Below, piece after piece: positions 15,065-20,659 of a DNA stretch of 20,659 nt. The number at the start of each line of letters is the position of its first letter. Position 1 is the stretch's first letter. The stretch is from contig SFGO01000044.1 of assembly GCA_004556545.1 (NCBI GenBank), positions 1 through 20,659 on the forward strand, given 5' to 3'. The position numbers were made by a program, and so were the translations under genes. Source of the stretch: Clostridiales bacterium (GTDB lineage Bacteria > Bacillota > Clostridia > Christensenellales > Aristaeellaceae). The notes under the pieces were generated by a model that searched no databases, was not told the DNA's origin, and worked only from the letters and a program-made list of their open reading frames with translations.

Positions 15065-15120
15065 GAGTCATAACCTCTCCGGCAAAAAACGGGGAAACGG
15101 ACAGAAAGGGTGCAAATCCG

Positions 15121-16119
15121 ATGAAAAAGATTCTTTCGCTGATTCTGTGCATTACCATGGTGGCGACGCTGGCGGTACTGGGCGCTTCCGCCGAAAGTGA
15201 AAAGACCGATGCTTTGAAAGTCGGCATCTGCGTGGCGGGCAGCCTGGGCGATCAGGGCTTCTACGACAGCGCCAACGACGGCCTGCAGAAGCTGGCGGCC
15301 GATTATGGCGTAGTGGGCAGCGTGGTGGAGTGCAAGAACGACGCCAGCGCTTACGAACCCGCTCTGGTGGAAGCCGCGGAGCAGAACGACGTCGTCGTGG
15401 CCGTGGGCTGGGAATTCTGGGACGGTCTGGACGTGGTGGCTCCGGAAATGCCCGACACCAAGTTCATCTTTGTGGACAACGGCATGACCGGCCATGACAA
15501 CCTGCTGGCCATCACCTACAAGGAAAATCAGGGCAGCTTCCTGGTGGGCTACATCGCCATGAAGCTCTCCAAGACCGGCAAGGTCGGCGTGATCGGCGGC
15601 GAGGACAGCGACACCATCAACAACTTTGTGGTCGGCTACAAGCAGGGCGCGCTGTACGCCAATCCCGACGGCGAAGTGCTGGATCCCATCTACACCAATG
15701 ATTACGAAGACCCGGCCAAGGGCAAGGAAAGCGCGCTGGCCCTGAACAGCAAGGGCGCGGACGTGATCTTCCAGGTGGCCGACAAGACCGGTCTGGGCGT
15801 GTTTGAAGCCGCTCAGGAAAAGGGCTTCTACGCCATCGGCGTGGACAAGGATCAGAAGAGCGAGAACCCCGACGTGGTGGTCTGCTCCATGCTCAAGCAT
15901 GTGGGCGAGAGCATCTATCAGGCGGTGGCGAAGTACATCGACGAGGGCGTTTTCAACGGCGGCGAGATCTGGGACGCCGATCTGTCCACCGGTCTGGTAG
16001 GCGTTGGCTACGGCGACGAGACCATGCCCCAGCAGGTTTCCGACGATCTGAAGGCGGAAGTGGACGAGCTGGCGCAGAAGATCATCTCCGGCGAAATCGT
16101 CGTCGACACCACCCGCTGA
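15121..16119 (+). CDS. BMP-family (PnrA/YufN-like) nucleoside ABC transporter substrate-binding protein
   Basis: This 332-residue protein is the extracellular binding component of a purine-nucleoside-type ABC importer (BMP family, as B. subtilis YufN/NupN and Treponema PnrA). LKVGICVAGSLGDQGFYDSANDGLQ is the typical N-terminal lobe, and VGVIGGEDSDTINNFVVGYKQGA and VDKDQKS are family signatures. The signal peptide is MKKILSLILC followed by a hydrophobic core and ASA|ES near residue 24. That looks like a signal-peptidase I site; I see no lipobox, which is unusual for a Firmicutes binding protein. The ATG follows GAAAGGG. The ATPase and two permeases are downstream, after a repeat and a terminator. 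Confidence 0.93.
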   Translation: MKKILSLILCITMVATLAVLGASAESEKTDALKVGICVAGSLGDQGFYDSANDGLQKLAADYGVVGSVVECKNDASAYEPALVEAAEQNDVVVAVGWEFWDGLDVVAPEMPDTKFIFVDNGMTGHDNLLAITYKENQGSFLVGYIAMKLSKTGKVGVIGGEDSDTINNFVVGYKQGALYANPDGEVLDPIYTNDYEDPAKGKESALALNSKGADVIFQVADKTGLGVFEAAQEKGFYAIGVDKDQKSENPDVVVCSMLKHVGESIYQAVAKYIDEGVFNGGEIWDADLSTGLVGVGYGDETMPQQVSDDLKAEVDELAQKIISGEIVVDTTR

Positions 16120-16121
16120 GC

Positions 16122-16246
16122 ACAAGGGGCAGTGCCCCTTGACCCCGGACTGCGCGCCGCAGGCGCGCAGGGGCGTAGCGGGACAAGCCGGTTGGCTGCG
16201 GAGTTACCGCCGCTCGGCGGAGGGCCTCGCGGCTCGCGGGTCTGGC
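16122..16246 (-). repeat. Inverted solitary copy of the 9530-10131 array unit
   Basis: Read on the minus strand, this carries the same blocks as the array. They are CCAGACCCGCGAGCCGCGAG, CGCCGAGCGGCGGTAA, a hairpin with arms CTGCGCGCC/GGCGCGCAG (16150-16170), GTCCGGGGTCAAGGGG and the link hairpin (16123-16141, arms CAAGGGGC/GCCCCTTG). The non-palindromic CATGTCTCCCGAGCA middle is replaced by different sequence. It begins two bases after the stop codon of the binding-protein gene. Confidence 0.88.
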
Positions 16247-16374
16247 AGGGGGGGAATGCTGCGTGTTTCCTTGTGTGGCGAAAGCTGTGCGGGGGTGAGC
16301 GGTATGCAGGTTGAGCAGGCTTTATGGGCTGCTTGGCAACATGCTTTGCGATTTTCAATATTATCATGGAACTT

Positions 16375-16403
16375 TTTGCCCGCGCGACGCGCGGGCAAAT
16401 TTT
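16375..16403 (+). terminator. Terminator between binding-protein and ATPase genes
   Basis: Arms TTTGCCCGCGC (16375-16385) and GCGCGGGCAAA (16389-16399) form a perfect 11-bp stem with a GAC triloop, followed by TTTT (16400-16403). It lies 255 bases after the binding-protein stop and 107 before the ATPase start. The rest of 16247-16509 contains no recognisable gene; a TTGGCA/CAATAT pair near 16333-16361 is too weak to call as a promoter. Confidence 0.85.
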
Positions 16404-16509
16404 GAATGAAGCGCATTTGGCTAAAAATGGCAGGAGGTCTGCGGCTGGGTGCGGCGACCGATGCCCCTGCGCGGCAGGGGGCCGGGGCACAGCTCTGGAA
16501 GGAGACAGG

Positions 16510-18081
16510 ATGGAAAAGAAGGAGATCGTCCGTTTTTCCCACGTGACGAAGCGGTATCCGGGAACGCTGGCGAACGACGATGTGAGCCTGAGCGTTCAGC
16601 GGGGCGAGGTATTCGCGCTGGTGGGCGAAAACGGCGCGGGAAAAAGTACGCTGATGAACCTGCTGTACGGGATGCAGCCGGTCACCATGGGCGAAATATT
16701 CATTGACGGAGAAAAGATCGGGCCGCAGCATTGTCCGGAAAAGGCCATGGAGATGGGCGTAAGCATGGTGCATCAGCACTTCAAGCTGGTGCCCAGCTTT
16801 ACCGTGGCCCAGAATATCCTGCTAGGCCACGAGCCGAAAAAAAAGCTGAGCTATGATTTTCAGGCGGTCCGGGACGCCGTGCGGAAGCTGTCCGAAACCT
16901 ACGGCCTGTATGTGAATCCGGACGACGTGACCGGCGAGCTGAGCGTGGGCCTGCAGCAGCGGGTGGAAATCCTCAAGGCGCTGCGTACCGGCGCGAAGGT
17001 GCTCATTCTGGATGAGCCCACCGCCGTGCTGACCCCGCAGGAAACGGACGACCTGTTCCGGGTCATCCGCCGCATCGTGGAGGAGCAGGGCATGACCGTG
17101 ATCCTGATCACCCACCGTCTGCCGGAGGTCATGCAGGTCAGCGACCGGGTGGGCGTGATGAAGCGGGGCCGTCTGGTGAAGGTGATGGAAACGGCCCAAA
17201 CCAGCGAGCGGGAGATCGCTTCGCTGATGGTGGGGCGGGACGTGATCTTTGACGAGCTGCGTCAGCAGCACGAGCTAGGCGAGGAAAAGCTCCGGGTGGA
17301 GGAACTGTGCGCCCTGAACGACCGGATGCTGCCCGCCCTGCGGCAGGTGAGTCTGTCCGTCCATGCGGGCGAAATTGTGGGCGTATGCGGCGTGGAGGGC
17401 AACGGCCAGACCGAGCTGGCCGAATGCATTATGGGCATGCGTCCCCAGACCGGCGGACGGGTGCTGCTTTGCGGCGAGGACGTGAGCCGGAAAACGCCGG
17501 GCGAGATTCGGAGCCGGGGCGTGAGCTTCATCCCGGAGGACCGCATGACTACCGGCGTGGACGGGAAAGCCAGCGTGGCGGAAAACCTGCTGGTGGGCAA
17601 GCAGCATCGGCCGGAGTTCAGTCTATTGGGCGGCCTGCACCTGCGCCGGCACCGGGTGAAGCAGTATGCCGCCGAACAGGCGGAAAAGTTCGATATTCGC
17701 ATGGCCAGCGTGGACGACCCGGTATCCTCGCTGTCCGGCGGCAACATGCAGAAGGTGGTCATCGCCCGGGAATTCAGCTTTGATTCCCCGGTGCTGGTCA
17801 TCAGCCAGCCCACCCGCGGCGTGGACATCGGCGCAATCGAGTTCATTCACGAGCGCATCATGCAGAAGCGCAACGAGGGCTGTGCCATTTTGCTCATCAG
17901 CGCCGATCTGGACGAGCTGTTCCGCCTGAGCGACCGTCTGGTGACGCTGTACGAAGGACAGATCACCGGCTCTTTCCAGACGGAGGCAATCACCCGGGAG
18001 GAGATCGGTTATTACATGACCGGCGGCGGGAAGGACGAGCTTGCTGAGAACGCAGCAAAGGAGGAGATGCGGCATGGGTAA
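16510..18081 (+). CDS. Nucleoside-type ABC transporter ATPase (YufO-like, duplicated NBD)
   Basis: The 523-residue protein carries two fused nucleotide-binding domains, as in YufO/NupO, and powers the nucleoside importer. NBD1 has an intact Walker A GENGAGKST (39-47), a degenerate signature SVGLQQRVEI and Walker B LILDEPTAVLTPQE, then HRLPEV as the His loop. NBD2 has a degenerate Walker A GVEGNGQTEL with Q in place of the lysine. Its signature LSGGNMQKV is intact, and QPTRGVDIGA is typical of this family. Catalysis is therefore probably asymmetric. The ATG at 16510 has GGAAGGAG upstream; the longer open frame from 16324 crosses the terminator and is rejected. Its end overlaps the next gene by eight bases. 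Confidence 0.95.
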   Translation: MEKKEIVRFSHVTKRYPGTLANDDVSLSVQRGEVFALVGENGAGKSTLMNLLYGMQPVTMGEIFIDGEKIGPQHCPEKAMEMGVSMVHQHFKLVPSFTVAQNILLGHEPKKKLSYDFQAVRDAVRKLSETYGLYVNPDDVTGELSVGLQQRVEILKALRTGAKVLILDEPTAVLTPQETDDLFRVIRRIVEEQGMTVILITHRLPEVMQVSDRVGVMKRGRLVKVMETAQTSEREIASLMVGRDVIFDELRQQHELGEEKLRVEELCALNDRMLPALRQVSLSVHAGEIVGVCGVEGNGQTELAECIMGMRPQTGGRVLLCGEDVSRKTPGEIRSRGVSFIPEDRMTTGVDGKASVAENLLVGKQHRPEFSLLGGLHLRRHRVKQYAAEQAEKFDIRMASVDDPVSSLSGGNMQKVVIAREFSFDSPVLVISQPTRGVDIGAIEFIHERIMQKRNEGCAILLISADLDELFRLSDRLVTLYEGQITGSFQTEAITREEIGYYMTGGGKDELAENAAKEEMRHG

Positions 18082-19204
18082 CAGCTTTTTTCAGAGCATC
18101 CGGGCGCTGTTTCGCCTGAAACCGGCCCAGAAGCTGAACCGGGACTATCTGATTTCCCTGCTGTGCGCCGTGCTGCTGGCGTTTCTGGTGGGCGCGGGCA
18201 TCATGCTGCTGTGCGGCTTCGACCCCATTCAGTGCTACGGCGCGCTGTTTGAAGGCGCGCTGGGCAAGCCCCGGGCCATCGGCAATACGCTGGCCAAGGC
18301 CATGACGCTGGCGCTGTGCGGCCTTGCCATGAGCGTGGCGGCCAAGGCAGGCATCTTTAACGTGGGCGGCGAAGGCCAGCTCTTTATGGGCGCGTTGGCC
18401 GCCGCCGTGGTGGGCGCACAGGTGAAGGGCGCGCCCGCGTGGGTCGTGGTGATTCTGGCGCTTTTGGCGTCCCTGCTGGCGGGCGGGCTGTACGCATGGG
18501 TTCCCGGCGCGATGAAGGTCTACTGGAAGGTGGACGAGGTCATCACCACCATCATGCTCAACAGCGTAGCCACCTTCTTTTGCAGCTACATGGCCAACGG
18601 CCCCCTGAAGACCACGGAAAAGGGCATCGCCTCCGGCACGGCCAGCATTATGAAGGAAGCGGGCTTTGCCAAGCTGATTCCGCTGAGCAACCTGACCACC
18701 GCCATTCTGTTCGCAGCAGCGGCGGCGCTGTTCACGTGGTATCTGATGACCCGCTCGTCCGTGGGCTTTGAAATGAAGCTGACCGGCGACAACGACCGCT
18801 TTGCGGCCTACGGCGGCATTTCCGCCAAGAAGCTGATGCTCTGGTCCATGGTGCTGTCCGGCGCGATCTGCGGCCTGACGGGCATGCTGGAGGTATTCGG
18901 CCTGCACAAGCGGTTTATGACCACCCTTTCCAACGAGTTCTACTTCGACGGCATGCTGGTGGCCATGATTATGCGCTATCAGCCCTTCGGCGTGATTTTG
19001 ATGAGCCTGTTCTTTGCGGTGCTGAACATCGGAAGCCGCTCCATGGAGCTTTCTGCCGGAATTTCCAGCGAGGTCATTCTGATTGTGCAGTCCATCATCA
19101 TCTTCTTCATGGCGGCAGAAGGTGGCATCCGCACGGCGCTGCAGAACCGCTCCGCCATCCGGAAGGCCCGGCGTGAAGCCAAGGCGAAGGAGGCGGGCGT
19201 ATGA
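18074..19204 (+). CDS. Nucleoside-type ABC transporter permease 1 (YufP-like)
   Basis: This 376-residue integral membrane protein belongs to the BPD_transp_2 (LivHM-like) permease family and matches YufP/NupP. FNVGGEGQLFMGA and VDEVITTIMLNSVA are the conserved cytoplasmic and membrane signatures. About eight to ten hydrophobic segments are visible, the first near residues 25-49. The N-terminal segment and the C-terminal basic tail RKARREAKAKE should be cytoplasmic. ATG 18074 lies inside the end of the ATPase gene with GGAGATG before it; the upstream ATG at 18041 lacks a ribosome site. The next permease overlaps it by four bases (ATGA). Confidence 0.94.
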   Translation: MGNSFFQSIRALFRLKPAQKLNRDYLISLLCAVLLAFLVGAGIMLLCGFDPIQCYGALFEGALGKPRAIGNTLAKAMTLALCGLAMSVAAKAGIFNVGGEGQLFMGALAAAVVGAQVKGAPAWVVVILALLASLLAGGLYAWVPGAMKVYWKVDEVITTIMLNSVATFFCSYMANGPLKTTEKGIASGTASIMKEAGFAKLIPLSNLTTAILFAAAAALFTWYLMTRSSVGFEMKLTGDNDRFAAYGGISAKKLMLWSMVLSGAICGLTGMLEVFGLHKRFMTTLSNEFYFDGMLVAMIMRYQPFGVILMSLFFAVLNIGSRSMELSAGISSEVILIVQSIIIFFMAAEGGIRTALQNRSAIRKARREAKAKEAGV

Positions 19205-20112
19205 GCGAAATTTTCAATGTGCTTCTGCTGCAGAACACCCTGCGCACCGCCACGCCGGTGGTGCTGGCGGCGCTGGGCTGCCTGATGACCCAGCATGTGA
19301 ACATTACCAATATCGGTATCGACGGCATGATGCTGATCGGCGCGTTTTTCGCCGTCTTGGGCAGCTATTACTGCGGCAGCTGGGCGGCGGGGCTGGCGTT
19401 CGCCATTGTGTTCGGCGTGATTCTGGGCCTGCTTTACTATGTGCTGGTGATCCGTTTTCACAGCGATGAGTTCATCATCGGCGTGGCGCTGAACATTTTT
19501 GCGGGCGGGCTGACCACGTTCCTGCTGCGCACCATCTTTCAGGTGAAGGGCTCGTTTTCCGATCCCCGCATCGCGCCGCTGCCTACGATCGTGATCCCGG
19601 GCCTGAAGGACATACCGGTGCTGGGGCACCTGCTGAGCGGAAACACGCTGCTGGTCTATGTGAGCTGGCTGCTGGTGCCGCTGTGCTGGTATCTGATCTA
19701 CAAAACCCCGTGGGGCTTCCATCTGCGGGCCAGCGGCGAATATCCCGACGCGTTGGAAGCCAGCGGCAGAAGCCCCGAGCGTATGAAATTAAGCGCCAGC
19801 GTGCTCTGCGGCGTACTGAGCTGCATGGCGGGCGCGCATTTGTCACTGGGCTATCTGACCATGTTTTCCGAGAACATGTCGGCCTCCCGCGGGTACGTGG
19901 CCTTTGCCTGCGTGATCTTTGGCCGCGGCAATCCGCCGGTGGTATTTCTGGCGGCGCTGCTGTTCGGTTTCATCGAGGCGCTGGGTCTGCGGCTGCAGAA
20001 ATACGTTCCCAGCGATCTGACCGGCATGGCGCCCTATCTGGTCACGGTATTGATGATGGTGGCCGTGGTGCTATGGGAACAGAAGAAAAAGGGAAAAGTT
20101 GCAAAGGGATAA
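19201..20112 (+). CDS. Nucleoside-type ABC transporter permease 2 (YufQ-like)
   Basis: This 303-residue permease is the second BPD_transp_2 subunit and matches YufQ/NupQ; the two permeases would form the heterodimeric channel. TNIGIDGMMLIGAFFAVLGSYY is the counterpart of the FNVGGEGQ motif, and SDEFIIGVALNIFAGGLTTF matches the EAA-like loop. WGFHLRASGEYPDALEASG precedes the C-terminal membrane helices. The ATG shares four bases with the previous stop, so translation is coupled. The basic tail EQKKKGKVAKG ends just before a terminator that closes the operon. Confidence 0.94.
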   Translation: MSEIFNVLLLQNTLRTATPVVLAALGCLMTQHVNITNIGIDGMMLIGAFFAVLGSYYCGSWAAGLAFAIVFGVILGLLYYVLVIRFHSDEFIIGVALNIFAGGLTTFLLRTIFQVKGSFSDPRIAPLPTIVIPGLKDIPVLGHLLSGNTLLVYVSWLLVPLCWYLIYKTPWGFHLRASGEYPDALEASGRSPERMKLSASVLCGVLSCMAGAHLSLGYLTMFSENMSASRGYVAFACVIFGRGNPPVVFLAALLFGFIEALGLRLQKYVPSDLTGMAPYLVTVLMMVAVVLWEQKKKGKVAKG

Positions 20113-20117
20113 AAAAA

Positions 20118-20156
20118 GCGCAGGGGTCGCCGGGGAATGGCGGCCCCTGTGCTTTT
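20118..20156 (+). terminator. Terminator of the nucleoside ABC operon
   Basis: Arms GCGCAGGGGTCGCC (20118-20131) and GGCGGCCCCTGTGC (20139-20152) pair over 14 bp with two G-U wobbles, followed by TTTT. It lies five bases after the stop codon of permease 2, with an A-run upstream. Confidence 0.93.
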
Positions 20157-20170
20157 GGGGGAAGGGGATT

Positions 20171-20634
20171 GAGGCGCCGATTGTTTGCCCCGAGGAAAGC
20201 CCTTTGGTGCGCCCGCAGGCGCATACCCCTGCCCCCCGGTGGGGCCTGACGCGCCGACTCCTGCGTGGGGGTAGGGCTTGTAACCTTCATGGGGTACTCA
20301 TTTATTTCGGAGGCGATCCGAAGGGGGTGCAGGGGGGCGAGCGGAAAGCCACCCTGCTTGCATCGATAAGCGACAACTTGGCCGTAAGGAATTCCCCTTG
20401 GCGGGGACTGACGCGCCGACTCCGGCGCGGGGGTAGGGCTTGTAACCCTCATGGGGTACTCATTTACTTCGGAGGCGATCCGAAGGGGTGCAGGGGGCGA
20501 GCGGAAAGCCCCCTGCTCGCTCCGCAGAGCGATTCCCCTGTGGGGGTCTGACGCGCCGACTCCGGCGCGGATAGGGACTGGCCGTCCCAAGGGGCGCTCA
20601 CACTTTTCTTTCGGTGGCGAAAGAAAAGTGTGCA
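20171..20634. repeat. Right GC-rich repeat module, inverted relative of left module
   Basis: The reverse complement of the left-module core (TGACGCGCCGACTCC) occurs at about 20247, 20409 and 20549. Two tandem units of about 162 and 140 bp (from 20246 and 20408) share GTAGGGCTTGTAACC, CATGGGGTACTCATTTA, TTCGGAGGCGATCCGAAG and a GGGGGCGAGCGGAAAGC block. Bases 20174-20229 match pieces of two different left-module units joined together. No gene is supported here; open frames are low-complexity. Confidence 0.87.
20548..20634. repeat. Terminal inverted repeat, right copy
   Basis: This is the reverse complement of bases 1-87 with one mismatch by eye. It includes the 15-bp hairpin at 20599-20632. 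A further 25 bases (20635-20659) lie beyond it and begin AAAGAAAGCC. Confidence 0.92.
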
Positions 20635-20659
20635 AAAGAAAGCCAGCGGCACGGCGACT

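Noticed and set aside
15065..15120. Purine riboswitch before the nucleoside-binding protein
   Set aside because: The leader after the promoter is only about 50 bases and lacks a three-way-junction aptamer.
16333..16361. Possible promoter TTGGCA/CAATAT before the ATPase gene
   Set aside because: The -10 is poor and a strong terminator lies directly downstream.
1..20634. Composite transposon or integron reading of the flanking repeats
   Set aside because: No transposase, integrase or attC-like cassette genes are present, and the enclosed genes are core functions. No target-site duplication can be judged.

Overview
The window looks like part of a chromosome, or a metagenome contig, from a GC-rich low-GC-lineage relative: a Firmicutes/Clostridia-type bacterium, probably gut-associated. 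The main evidence is a valine T-box leader before valS, a DUF177-rpmF pair, a Bacillus-type BMP/YufOPQ nucleoside ABC operon, AGGAGG-type ribosome sites and canonical TTGACA/TATAAT promoters. The genus cannot be named from the sequence. I see no transposase, integrase, phage gene, CRISPR array, tRNA or rRNA.

Layout. Bases 1-480 are a gene-free GC-rich repeat module. A consensus promoter at 517-545 then drives DUF177 (YceD-like) and rpmF. A T-box leader (1388-1650) precedes valS, which is followed closely by a divergent Ham1/RdgB-like pyrophosphatase, rsmH and rsmI. These look like one co-directional translation and rRNA-modification operon. RsmH and RsmI act on the same 16S rRNA nucleotide. 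A run of triloop hairpins (6986-7129) separates rsmI from aroQ and a small TfoX-C-like helix-hairpin-helix protein, which ends at a strong terminator. A DUF421 membrane protein follows.

Three minus-strand genes come next in transcription order: an acyltransferase-3-like membrane protein (11887-10817), hisH (10731-10120) and a HisF homologue of the WbuZ/AglZ/HisF2 type (9441-8659). The HisF homologue has lost the catalytic aspartate of true HisF. A four-unit, hairpin-rich repeat array (9530-10131) lies between hisH and the HisF2 gene. uvrA is divergent from the acyltransferase gene and starts at TTG 12086.

The last block is a purine-nucleoside-type ABC importer: binding protein, ATPase and two permeases. 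The binding-protein gene is separated from the other three by an inverted copy of the array repeat and a strong terminator. The operon ends at a terminator at 20118-20156. After it, 20171-20634 is a second repeat module that is an inverted relative of the left one. The outermost 87 bp at the two ends form an inverted repeat with one mismatch.

The least-explained part is the repeat system. Several intergenic regions carry palindromes that almost all have three-base loops, and in the 9530-10131 array one stem shows compensatory changes. The left and right modules are mosaics of shared short blocks around a core 15-mer present six times. No protein in the window obviously maintains these repeats.
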